Below are positions 1 to 5,920 of a stretch of 7,125 nucleotides of DNA, piece after piece (the first letter of the stretch is position 1; every line of letters starts with the position of its first letter). Below the pieces are notes generated by a model. The model worked only from the letters and a program-made list of their open reading frames with translations. It had not been told where the DNA came from and made no database searches. Made by a program: the position numbers and the translations under genes. Origin of the DNA: UBA5500 sp023622465. Lineage in GTDB: Bacteria > Bacillota > UBA994 > UBA5500. The stretch is from contig JAMNZE010000073.1 of NCBI GenBank assembly GCA_023622465.1, positions 1 through 7,125 of the forward strand, written 5' to 3'.

Positions 1-75
1 GGGGGCGTAACTCAGTGGGAGAGTGTCACGTTCGCAACGTGAAAGTCGAGGGTTCGAATCCCTTCGCCTCCACCA
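1..75 (+). tRNA. tRNA-Ala (anticodon CGC)
   Basis: A complete cloverleaf can be folded by hand. The acceptor stem is 1-7 with 65-71, the D stem 10-13 with 21-24, the anticodon stem 26-30 with 38-42, the variable loop 43-47, and the T stem 48-52 with 60-64 around the loop TTCGAAT. The 7-base anticodon loop TTCGCAA (31-37) places CGC at 33-35, which reads the alanine codon GCG. The third acceptor pair is G-T (3 with 69), the G3:U70 pair that is the established alanine identity element, so anticodon and identity agree. The 3' CCA is encoded at 73-75. The gene starts exactly at the window edge, so its promoter and any tRNA neighbours lie outside. Confidence 0.96.
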
Positions 76-93
76 TATGTATTGAAAACTCGG

Positions 94-137
94 TGCCAGT
101 TAATGGTGTTCCCCACCATCGCTGGCATTTTTGTTTT
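94..137 (+). terminator. Rho-independent terminator after tRNA-Ala
   Basis: TGCCAG (94-99) pairs with CTGGCA (122-127), and above a small internal loop ATGGTG (103-108) pairs with CACCAT (114-119) around a 5-base loop. A T-rich tail, TTTTTGTTTT, follows at 128-137. The position 18 bases after the tRNA CCA end fits termination of the tRNA transcript. Confidence 0.85.
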
Positions 138-149
138 GCCTTGCAGGGC

Positions 150-177
150 TTCCCGTTAGAATGTCAAATAATATGAT
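150..177 (+). promoter_or_regulatory. Weak promoter candidate for the 74-aa gene
   Basis: TATGAT (172-177) matches the sigma-A -10 consensus at five of six positions. The sequence 16 bases upstream, TTCCCG (150-155), is a poor -35 match. TAATAT at 169-174 overlaps as an alternative -10. The upstream tRNA terminator implies that a new promoter is needed here, which is the main reason for listing it. Confidence 0.3.
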
Positions 178-209
178 GTGAGAAACAACTCCTGGAAGGA
201 GATGTAATT

Positions 210-434
210 ATGGCTGAAAAGGATAAATTGGCAGTGCAGAGAAACAAGTTGGACGTGGCGCTGGAACTGACGCATCTCTATTATAGTGAACGACTAGTCG
301 ATAACGTCGAACAGATTCAAAAGGTTTTCACCCGATTCTACGCCATTGCTGACTTGGTAGAACGAATGGATGCGGACGATTTTGTCAAGCTTGTGCCTGA
401 GGAGCTAGCCAGACTCTGGCAGGTAAGAAACTAG
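210..434 (+). CDS. Uncharacterised 74-residue helical protein
   Basis: I do not recognise this family. The frame opens with ATG 8 bases after a good Shine-Dalgarno AAGGAG (196-201) and closes with TAG, so it is very likely translated. The product is small and charged, with no signal peptide, no membrane segment and no cysteine. Its residues suggest two or three amphipathic helices: a basic and leucine-containing start (residues 1-24), a middle segment with Tyr-Tyr (24-25) and alternating hydrophobics (29-52), and an acidic tail ending in a Pro-Glu-Glu-Leu helix (about 63-70). That composition fits a cytosolic protein or a protein-protein interaction module. It stands between the tRNA terminator and the coiled-coil gene, with 157 bases to the latter. 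No function is assigned. Confidence 0.75.
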   Translation: MAEKDKLAVQRNKLDVALELTHLYYSERLVDNVEQIQKVFTRFYAIADLVERMDADDFVKLVPEELARLWQVRN

Positions 435-591
435 TTTATGATATAGTTTACACCGAGTATTGTGGTCTCCCATTAGCCTTCCCGAGTCTCACTCTAGAGG
501 TGGTGCCCAATTAGCCTCTAGGATAAGCAGGGCTTTGAATTGAATAAGGGTAAGAAAGTACCTTGTGAGTAACCCGAATAGGGGGTAACAA
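435..591. other. Intergenic gap with imperfect direct and inverted repeats
   Basis: This 157-base gap holds no gene. Two related copies of a 17-base motif lie at 463-479 and 501-517, sharing TGGT, CCCA and TTAGCCT with one-base shifts. An inverted repeat, CTAGAGG (494-500) with CCTCTAG (515-521), encloses 14 bases and overlaps the second copy. No T-run follows, so it is not an ordinary terminator. No convincing promoter for the next gene was found: TTGAAT at 535-540 is a weak -35 candidate without a good -10. The Shine-Dalgarno of the next gene is AGGGGG (580-585). Confidence 0.5.
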
Positions 592-981
592 ATGGCAAAG
601 ACTGATAGAGAACTGTTAGAGCTGCTGTTGGTTAAAGTTGACCATATAGGTACAAAAACGGAGGGCATAGAAACTAGAATAGCGAGCATGGAAACTAGGC
701 TCGATGGCATAGAAACTAGGCTTGGTGGCATGGAAACCAGATTTGATGGTATGGTAACAAAAATAGATAGCCTAGAAGCGGAAGTAACAGACATCCAAGT
801 GACCCTGGAAAATGAAACAAACAAAAACATACGAATTATCGCTGAGGGTCATATGGATTTAGTTCGCAGACTGGACGAGTTTTTAGAGGTAAACCATGAA
901 AAGGAAATGCTTATGATACGCTTAAATCGCTTAGAAAACGAAGTGCGCCGGTTGAAAGAACGGATGGAAGCAACCGTCTAA
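592..981 (+). CDS. Coiled-coil protein with five tandem heptads
   Basis: The frame starts with ATG after the purine-rich AGGGGG (580-585) and encodes 129 residues. It has three parts: a leucine-rich amphipathic start (residues 7-19), five near-identical 7-residue units at 25-59 of the form Gly-(Ile/Met)-Glu-Thr-Arg-(Leu/Ile/Phe)-Asp, and a second helical region (60-127) with the segment IRIIAEGHMDLVRRLDE (80-96) and a charged Leu/Arg/Glu tail. The 7-residue period places hydrophobics at coiled-coil core positions, so a long oligomeric rod is expected. There is no signal peptide, no membrane helix and no cysteine. Small proteins of this build, with variable numbers of the same heptad, are common as hypothetical proteins in Firmicutes; that is from memory and their role is unknown to me. 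A strong terminator lies 38 bases after the stop. Confidence 0.85.
   Translation: MAKTDRELLELLLVKVDHIGTKTEGIETRIASMETRLDGIETRLGGMETRFDGMVTKIDSLEAEVTDIQVTLENETNKNIRIIAEGHMDLVRRLDEFLEVNHEKEMLMIRLNRLENEVRRLKERMEATV
664..768 (+). repeat. Five-copy 21-bp in-frame tandem repeat
   Basis: Five consecutive 21-base units lie at 664-684, 685-705, 706-726, 727-747 and 748-768. The core is GGCATGGAAACTAG, with units 2-4 the most alike and the last most diverged. Each unit encodes exactly one coiled-coil heptad, so copies can be gained or lost without shifting the frame. The repeat also keeps the opposite strand free of stops, producing a spurious reverse-strand open frame. Confidence 0.9.
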
Positions 982-1019
982 CCCTACCTTGATCCGGGTA
1001 CAAATCGGCAATTACCACA

Positions 1020-1056
1020 GGGCTATCGCAAGAAGCTATTGCGATAGCCCTCTTTT
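1020..1056 (+). terminator. Strong Rho-independent terminator
   Basis: A perfect 12-bp stem, GGGCTATCGCAA (1020-1031) with TTGCGATAGCCC (1039-1050), encloses a 7-base loop and is followed by TCTTTT (1051-1056). It sits 38 bases after the coiled-coil gene and separates it from the membrane-protein pair downstream. Confidence 0.93.
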
Positions 1057-1062
1057 ATGGGG

Positions 1063-1082
1063 ATAGTTGCCATGGCAATTAT
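1063..1082. promoter_or_regulatory. Palindrome overlapping the -35 box, possible operator
   Basis: TTGCCATGGCAA (1067-1078) is a perfect 12-bp palindrome. Flanking bases extend it to a 20-bp dyad (1063-1082) in which nine of ten pairs match. It covers the whole candidate -35 box, the usual position for a repressor operator. No regulator gene is in the window, so operator function is inference; it may be chance. Confidence 0.4.
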
Positions 1083-1096
1083 TTTGCTGATAGAAT
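1067..1096 (+). promoter_or_regulatory. Promoter candidate for the kinase/CDF-like pair
   Basis: TTGCCA (1067-1072) and TAGAAT (1091-1096) each match the sigma-A -35 and -10 consensus at five of six positions, with an 18-base spacer. The location just downstream of a strong terminator and about 36 bases before the next start codon is what a promoter for the following gene pair should show. Confidence 0.55.
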
Positions 1097-1132
1097 TTAC
1101 TTTAAATGTGTTTGTGGGGAGGCGGATAGGGT

Positions 1133-1843
1133 ATGCGGCTTGAGTTTCTGGCCGGTTATGGGATGCTCCTCGGCTATTTTATCGTTTGTGCTTTAGGTGC
1201 GCTGGTTGTGCGCCGACTTGTCCGTATGCCGGCTGAGGTGTTTCGCAAGATTCTACACTTTATTCTTCTGGGCTCAATCTTAGTTTTTGCCTATGGGTTT
1301 AGCACCTGGTGGTTGGCGGCCGCGGCGGCTGTTACCTTTATGGCCATGGTATTCCCAGTTCTGGCTTTGGCCGAGCGCACCCCGGGTTATTCGGAGTTAT
1401 TGGTCGAGCGAAAACGGGGCGAAATCAAGCGTAGTTTGGTGGTCGTGTTTAGCATGTTTGCCGGCTTGATCGGCATCTGCTGGGGCTGGTTGGGAGAGAA
1501 ATACCTGGTGATTGCTTCGATCTTTGCCTGGGGTTTTGGCGATGCGGCGGCGGCTTTGGTGGGCAAACGATTTGGCCGGCACTATATTGAAGGGATGCTG
1601 GTAGAAGGGCGCAAAAGCCTGGAGGGAACTGTAGCCATGTTTCTGGTATCGTTTGTCACTGTGCTCGTTGTCCTATTAACCCATGGCTCGATGGAATGGT
1701 ACGCCTATGTGCCTACGGCTATGTTGACGGCAGCTGTCTGTGCCCTCGTGGAGCTGTATACCATAGGTGGTATGGATACACTGACTTGCCCTTTTGCTGC
1801 TGCCACCATTTTGATTTCTTTAAGCCGTTTCTGGGAGGTGTAG
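1133..1843 (+). CDS. Polyprenol/phytol/dolichol kinase-like membrane protein
   Basis: The 236-residue product is very hydrophobic, with about seven predicted membrane helices. It carries the marks of the CTP-dependent lipid kinase family (dolichol kinase SEC59, phytol kinase VTE5; related to CDP-diglyceride synthase): an early RKxxH (Arg38, Lys39, His42), a helix with Trp133-Gly-x-Gly and Asp137 leading into GKRFGR (144-149), then GRKSLEG (159-165), and a late Asp215-x-Leu-Thr-x-Pro (215-220). Such enzymes phosphorylate an isoprenoid alcohol with CTP in the membrane. The substrate here is unknown; a bacterial polyprenol or phytol-like alcohol is plausible. Homologues are often labelled phosphatidate cytidylyltransferase, but the length is below that of a typical CdsA. 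The ATG follows GGGGAGG (1116-1122) with a 10-base spacer. The next gene starts three bases after the stop, so the two are co-transcribed. Confidence 0.8.
   Translation: MRLEFLAGYGMLLGYFIVCALGALVVRRLVRMPAEVFRKILHFILLGSILVFAYGFSTWWLAAAAAVTFMAMVFPVLALAERTPGYSELLVERKRGEIKRSLVVVFSMFAGLIGICWGWLGEKYLVIASIFAWGFGDAAAALVGKRFGRHYIEGMLVEGRKSLEGTVAMFLVSFVTVLVVLLTHGSMEWYAYVPTAMLTAAVCALVELYTIGGMDTLTCPFAAATILISLSRFWEV
1833..1840 (+). promoter_or_regulatory. Ribosome binding site that fixes the TTG start at 1847
   Basis: GGGAGGTG is almost fully complementary to the 16S anti-Shine-Dalgarno and lies 6 bases before TTG at 1847. The next in-frame ATG, at 1892, has no such site. It sits at the 3' end of the upstream coding sequence, which suggests translational coupling. 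Confidence 0.8.
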
Positions 1844-1846
1844 CCT

Positions 1847-2482
1847 TTGCAGCCCAAAGCAGGTGAGCGTACGCTTCTGGCTTCGGTATTAATGAGTGCA
1901 CCGGGACCGATCGTCGTTGGCTGGGGGCTACTGGCGGGCCGTTCCGCCACCCAGTTGGCTGATTTTGTTAGGCGCACCGCCGAATTGGTGGCCCTTTTTG
2001 TATCTTGGATGGTTTTCCGTCTTGTGCACCGGCAGGTGCAGCCCGATGATGCCTATAAGGAACGTTGGGAGAGGGTTGCCAATGGATGCGTCGGGGCAGC
2101 CATGGTCTTATCGGGAATAGGTATGCTGTGTATAGCTTTGCTCACATCCAACAGACAGCGGGGAAATGTTATCCCTGGACTGGTAATAGCAGTCTTGGGG
2201 GTGATAACCAACACCTGGTTTTGGCTGCGCTATAGTAAACTTAATCGAAGCGACCCCAATCCCATTCTGGCAGGGCAAAGCAAGCTTTATCGGGCTAAGT
2301 CGTTGGTGGATGCTTGTGTTACCATAGCCCTCACCGTCGTAGCTGTTGCTCCAGCTACGCCAGCGGCGTGGTACGTTGATTTGTTGGGTTCGACAATCGT
2401 AGCTATCTACCTGGTGGCGAATGGTGCAAACATTTTGCGTGGCAGCTTTCAGAGGACACCCCATGGTGGGGACCAGCAGTAA
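1847..2482 (+). CDS. Divergent CDF-like six-helix membrane protein without C-terminal domain
   Basis: The 211-residue product has six hydrophobic segments (about 10-30, 37-60, 79-100, 107-127, 152-168 and 175-195), the topology of cation diffusion facilitators. Two regions support this: GLLAGRSATQLADF (27-40), like the TM1-TM2 junction of the family, and Trp175-x-x-Asp178-Leu-Leu-Gly with the following helix, like its TM6. Family members export Zn, Fe, Mn or Co by proton antiport using Asp/His ligands in TM2 and TM5. Here the TM2 region keeps Asp39 but has Arg42, Arg43 and Glu46 nearby, and TM5 has Asp155 with Lys151 four residues before it, where His or Asp is usual. The cytoplasmic ferredoxin-like domain is missing; the frame ends soon after TM6. 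It may therefore be a distant relative with another role. The TTG start is set by a strong Shine-Dalgarno. Confidence 0.62.
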   Translation: MQPKAGERTLLASVLMSAPGPIVVGWGLLAGRSATQLADFVRRTAELVALFVSWMVFRLVHRQVQPDDAYKERWERVANGCVGAAMVLSGIGMLCIALLTSNRQRGNVIPGLVIAVLGVITNTWFWLRYSKLNRSDPNPILAGQSKLYRAKSLVDACVTIALTVVAVAPATPAAWYVDLLGSTIVAIYLVANGANILRGSFQRTPHGGDQQ

Positions 2483-2502
2483 GCAGCATTATCTTTCTAT
2501 TT

Positions 2503-2531
2503 TTGCTCACCGGCTCGGTTTGCAATATAAT
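2503..2531 (+). promoter_or_regulatory. Promoter of the ABC transporter operon
   Basis: A perfect -10 TATAAT (2526-2531) lies 17 bases after TTGCTC (2503-2508), a partial -35 match at three of six positions. It is in the 84-base gap between the CDF-like gene and the binding-protein gene, ending 35 bases before the ATG. No terminator is visible between 2482 and this promoter, so read-through from the preceding pair is possible. Confidence 0.65.
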
Positions 2532-2566
2532 AGCCAAGGGGTAGTTGATAAATGGAGGAAAGATAG

Positions 2567-4081
2567 ATGCGTTTGTCTACAAAACGAGTGCTGGTATCAA
2601 CTCTAGTATTGCTGATGGTTGTAACTAGTTTGGTGGGGTGTAAAGGAGGAGCGAAGCAGGATAGGGCATTGACTATTGCTTTGCCGGGAGAACCGCAAAC
2701 TTTAGATCCTTACGCCCATTCTAATCAAAACGGTTTTATCTGCACCACTCTGGTCTTTGAACCTCTAATCAAAAAGGATGATAACGGCGAGTTTTATCCC
2801 TGGTTAGCCACCGAGTGGGAGTTTCTCGATGACACTACTTTGCGTTTTAAGCTGAGGGACGATGTGACCTTCCACGATGGCAGCAAATTTACAGCGGAGG
2901 ACGTTTTATATTCGCTGGCAGTGGCTGCTGAGAGCTCCTTTACTAAGAATCTATTTGGCTGCCTGGATATCGCCGGCAGTGTGATTCACGATCCTACCAC
3001 CATCGATGTGAAGCTTAAATATGCCTATGCGCCCATATTGGAGGCTTTAGCTTCCCACCGGGGGGCTATGATCAGCAAAGCTGTCTACGAAGCCAGCAGT
3101 CGGGAGGAGTTGGGTCGCAAGCCTATCGGTACCGGCCCCATGCGGTTTGCCAATTGGTTTGCCGGTGACCGCATTGAATTGGAGACCTACCAAAATTACT
3201 GGGGAGAGCCGCTAGCTTTTGATAAATTTACGGCTCGCTTTATAGTGGAAGCCGCATCTCGCAGCATTGAATTGGAAACGGGCGGCGTTGATATTGCCTT
3301 CGATCTGGCACCGGCCGACTGGGAACGGATCGATAAGGGGGCCAATACACAGCTGATCGGCGGTAAGACCCACGGTATTTCCTTCCTCTGCTTTAACAAT
3401 TCTATGCCGTTGTTTTCCGATATCCGGGTGCGGAAAGCTTTGGCCCACGCTTTAGATCTGGAGTCATTGGTGAAAACCGTATGGCAGGGGCAGGCCGATG
3501 TGGCCGATAGTTATTATTCGCCCAATATCTTCGGCTACAAGAAACTGGGACCATGGGAATACAATCCAGAGAAGGCTAAGGCCCTGTTGATGGAAGCCGG
3601 CTATGCCGATGGTCTAGATATTACCTATATTACTTATGAAAGTCGGGTCAACTTGGCTTTCGCCGAAGTAATTGAGAACATGTGGAAGCAAGTCGGCGTG
3701 AACACGACGGTGCAGGTGGTGGATTTGGCAACCTTCACCACTATGAATAACAATGGCGAAATTCCGGTCTCACTCATGACCAACACGGCGGTAATTCCTG
3801 ATCCGGATGCGGCCCTGCTGGCTTGGCCTACCCATCGAACCATTTCTTTACGGCATAACGATGGTCATGTGGACGAGTTGTTAGAAAAAGGCAAGATGAG
3901 CTACGATCAGGAGGAACGCAGTGCGGTCTATCAGGAGTTGCAGGATTATCTCTGGAGCAAACTCTATACGTTGCCGGTGGCCTATCCTAAGAGTGCCTAC
4001 GGTGCTAGCAGTCGTATAGAAAACTTGCCCTTTTATCCCAACCTGTGTCCTGATTTAACCCGTATTCGTTTCGCGGAATAG
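2567..4081 (+). CDS. Family 5 solute-binding lipoprotein of a peptide-type ABC transporter
   Basis: The 504-residue product begins with a lipoprotein signal: basic Lys6-Arg7, a hydrophobic stretch, and the lipobox LVGC (22-25) with Cys25 as the lipidated residue, so it should be anchored outside the membrane. The mature chain starts with LTIALPGEPQTLDPY (35-49). The family signature lies at about 93-116, with FHDG, TAEDV and a following helix. A second-lobe segment (about 276-297) carries NN, RVRKALAHALD, and a PDPD turn sits at about 411-414. Length and order fit the SBP_bac_5 family (DppA, OppA, NikA and opine-binding types), which captures peptides, opines, sugars or metal chelates; the ligand cannot be told from sequence alone. 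The ATG follows GGAGG (2554-2558) with an 8-base spacer and its own promoter. Two permease genes follow directly. Confidence 0.95.
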   Translation: MRLSTKRVLVSTLVLLMVVTSLVGCKGGAKQDRALTIALPGEPQTLDPYAHSNQNGFICTTLVFEPLIKKDDNGEFYPWLATEWEFLDDTTLRFKLRDDVTFHDGSKFTAEDVLYSLAVAAESSFTKNLFGCLDIAGSVIHDPTTIDVKLKYAYAPILEALASHRGAMISKAVYEASSREELGRKPIGTGPMRFANWFAGDRIELETYQNYWGEPLAFDKFTARFIVEAASRSIELETGGVDIAFDLAPADWERIDKGANTQLIGGKTHGISFLCFNNSMPLFSDIRVRKALAHALDLESLVKTVWQGQADVADSYYSPNIFGYKKLGPWEYNPEKAKALLMEAGYADGLDITYITYESRVNLAFAEVIENMWKQVGVNTTVQVVDLATFTTMNNNGEIPVSLMTNTAVIPDPDAALLAWPTHRTISLRHNDGHVDELLEKGKMSYDQEERSAVYQELQDYLWSKLYTLPVAYPKSAYGASSRIENLPFYPNLCPDLTRIRFAE

Positions 4082-4102
4082 AAAGGGGGGTAAAAGCAGT
4101 CG

Positions 4103-5047
4103 ATGCACAAACTAATAATTAAACGTCTGCTTATTACCCTACCCATGTTGTTGGGATTAACCCTTATTGTATTCACCATGCTCTATTTTTCGCCGGGCGA
4201 CCCGGCCCGTATCATTCTAGGGGACACGGCCAGTGAGGAAGAGGTACAGGCCTTGCGAGAAAAAATGGGGCTCAACGAGCCCTTCTTGCATCAATACGTC
4301 TCCTATTTGCGAGGGGTACTGCGCGGTGACTTGGGTACTTCTTACCAAACGGGACTGCCCGTCACCGCGGAAATTAGGGCCCGGCTACCGGTTACGGCCA
4401 GGCTGGCCCTGCTCAGCATCGGCTTCGCCATGGTCGTGGGTATTCCTTTAGGTGTTGTATCTGCCGTCAAACAAAACACTTGGATTGATAATCTGGCCCG
4501 GATACTGTCCTTGTTAGGTCTGACCATGCCTAGTTTTTGGCTGGCCCTGTTGCTGGTTTTATTCTTTGCCGTCCGCTTGGGCTGGCTACCGCCCTCGGGG
4601 ATGTATGGGCCCCAGTATTATATTTTGCCGGTAATCAGTATTAGTACCGTATCCATTGCCACCTTTGCCCGCATGACCCGTTCCAGTCTACTAGAGACGG
4701 TGCGGCATGATTATGTGCGTACTGCCCGTGCTAAAGGCTTGGCGGAAAAGGTAGTGGTACTAAGACATGCCTTGCGCAATGCCCTCATTCCTATAACCAC
4801 GGTGGTAGGCATGCAGTTGGCCAGCGTCCTTGGAGGCGCTGTTGTAAACGAGCAGATATTTGCCATTCCTGGTGTGGGCAAAATGATGCTCGATGCCATT
4901 AAGGCTAGAAATTACCCCCTGGTACAGGGCGGAGTGTTAGTGCTGGCCCTATTCTTTAGCCTCCTCAACCTGGGGCTAGACATACTTTATGGATTGCTGG
5001 ACCCGCGCATCCGGGATGAGATAGAGAACCAGGCGGGGGGCTATTGA
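4103..5047 (+). CDS. DppB/OppB-type ABC transporter permease
   Basis: The 314-residue inner-membrane permease pairs with the next gene product to form the channel through which the bound solute enters. It has the family build: an N-terminal helix (about 8-28) followed by the SPGDPA turn (30-35), an extracytoplasmic region with GDLGTS (75-80), and five more helices (about 98-121, 133-157, 172-190, 228-250 and 275-297). The cytoplasmic coupling loop that contacts the ATPase is seen at 203-213 (DYVRTARAKGL), followed by LRHALRNALIP (220-230). The C-terminal LDPRIRDE is also typical. Length is normal. The start is 21 bases after the binding-protein stop; the GGGGGG-containing Shine-Dalgarno (4085-4090) is 12 bases away, slightly long, and no better start is visible. 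The next permease begins one base after the stop. Confidence 0.95.
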   Translation: MHKLIIKRLLITLPMLLGLTLIVFTMLYFSPGDPARIILGDTASEEEVQALREKMGLNEPFLHQYVSYLRGVLRGDLGTSYQTGLPVTAEIRARLPVTARLALLSIGFAMVVGIPLGVVSAVKQNTWIDNLARILSLLGLTMPSFWLALLLVLFFAVRLGWLPPSGMYGPQYYILPVISISTVSIATFARMTRSSLLETVRHDYVRTARAKGLAEKVVVLRHALRNALIPITTVVGMQLASVLGGAVVNEQIFAIPGVGKMMLDAIKARNYPLVQGGVLVLALFFSLLNLGLDILYGLLDPRIRDEIENQAGGY

Positions 5048-5048
5048 T

Positions 5049-5903
5049 ATGACTGGTGAAATTACAACCACATATATAATGGATGTGTTTAAACGGATGC
5101 GCCGCAATCCGTTGGTGGTTATCAGTTTTCTTGTTTTTCTTCTAATCTGCTGGCTGATTCTGTTGGCCGATTATATTGCGCCCTACCCCTACGATTACCA
5201 AGACCATACCCGTGTCCTGGAGCCGCCTTCTAGGCAACATTTGATGGGAACCGACCATTTGGGGCGCGACATTTTCAGCCGCATCCTGCATGGAGGCCGT
5301 GTCTCCCTTAAAGTAGGTTTTGTTTCTCTGGCGGGAGGTGCCCTGGGCGGGTGCCTGTTGGGAGTAGTGGCCGGCTACTTTGGAGGCTGGCTTGATTTAG
5401 TTATTATGCGTTGTGTAGAGATTTTGATGGCTATTCCGCGCACCGTTTTGGCCATATCCATGGCAGCCACCTTAGGCCCCGGCTTAACCAATACCATGCT
5501 GGCTGTTGCTATTAGCTCGGTGCCCGCCTTTGCCCGCATTGCCCGCGCCTCCACCCTAAGTGTCAAGAACCAGGTATATGTGGAGGCGGCGCGGGCCTTG
5601 GGCGCAACCCACCCGGGCATAATTGTGCGGCATATTCTGCCCAACATAATGGCACCGATTATTGTACAGGCCACTCTAGGGGTGGGAACGGCCATTACCT
5701 TAGCTGCCACTCTGGGTTTTTTAGGCCTGGGAATAGAACCACCCACCCCCGAGTGGGGAGCCATGCTGGCTGCTTCTCGTGGTTTTATGCGGGATCATGT
5801 CCATATGGTTCTGTTTCCCGGTTTAGCTATCATGTTGACAGTAATAACACTCAATCTAATTGGAGACGGGTTGCGCGATGCGCTAGATCCCAAGTTGAAA
5901 TGA
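5049..5903 (+). CDS. DppC/OppC-type ABC transporter permease
   Basis: The 284-residue second permease shows a cytoplasmic N-terminus, a first helix (about 21-43), and then the hallmark extracytoplasmic segment of this subfamily, MGTDHLGRDIFSRILHGGR (66-84). Further helices lie at about 88-110, 119-143, 147-166, 200-225 and 250-273. The ATPase-coupling loop is YVEAARALGA (177-186), followed by RHILPNIMAP (194-203), the classic EAA motif. FLGLGIEPPTPEWGAML (224-240) and LRDALDPKLK at the end are family-typical. It starts one base after the preceding stop; its Shine-Dalgarno is the G-rich run ending at 5040 inside the upstream gene, so translation is probably coupled. The usual ATPase genes do not follow; a MmgE/PrpD gene starts 18 bases after the stop. 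Confidence 0.95.
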   Translation: MTGEITTTYIMDVFKRMRRNPLVVISFLVFLLICWLILLADYIAPYPYDYQDHTRVLEPPSRQHLMGTDHLGRDIFSRILHGGRVSLKVGFVSLAGGALGGCLLGVVAGYFGGWLDLVIMRCVEILMAIPRTVLAISMAATLGPGLTNTMLAVAISSVPAFARIARASTLSVKNQVYVEAARALGATHPGIIVRHILPNIMAPIIVQATLGVGTAITLAATLGFLGLGIEPPTPEWGAMLAASRGFMRDHVHMVLFPGLAIMLTVITLNLIGDGLRDALDPKLK

Positions 5904-5920
5904 ATGAGGGTGTATAGTCG

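Noticed and set aside
489..830. Reverse-strand open frame of 113 codons antisense to the coiled-coil gene
   Set aside because: Its repeats are the complement of the 21-bp tandem repeat; it has no good ribosome binding site and conflicts with a well-supported + strand gene.
1..981. tRNA gene followed by small genes as a possible integrated element
   Set aside because: No second copy of the tRNA 3' end, no integrase and no phage-type gene is visible in the window.
982..1062. Possible T-box or riboswitch leader before the kinase-like gene
   Set aside because: No T-box consensus or known riboswitch core was seen, and the perfect stem with T-run is well placed as the terminator of the preceding gene.
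2338..2359. 8-bp inverted repeat CGTAGCTG/CAGCTACG resembling a terminator stem
   Set aside because: It lies inside the CDF-like coding sequence with no T-run after it; most likely chance.
2108..2464. Reverse-strand open frame of 118 codons opposite the CDF-like gene
   Set aside because: The product has no domain-like pattern, while the + strand frame has coherent membrane helices and a strong start.
5375..5764. Reverse-strand open frame of 129 codons inside the second permease gene
   Set aside because: It lies fully opposite strongly conserved permease sequence including the EAA loop; the translation is compositionally odd and matches nothing I know.
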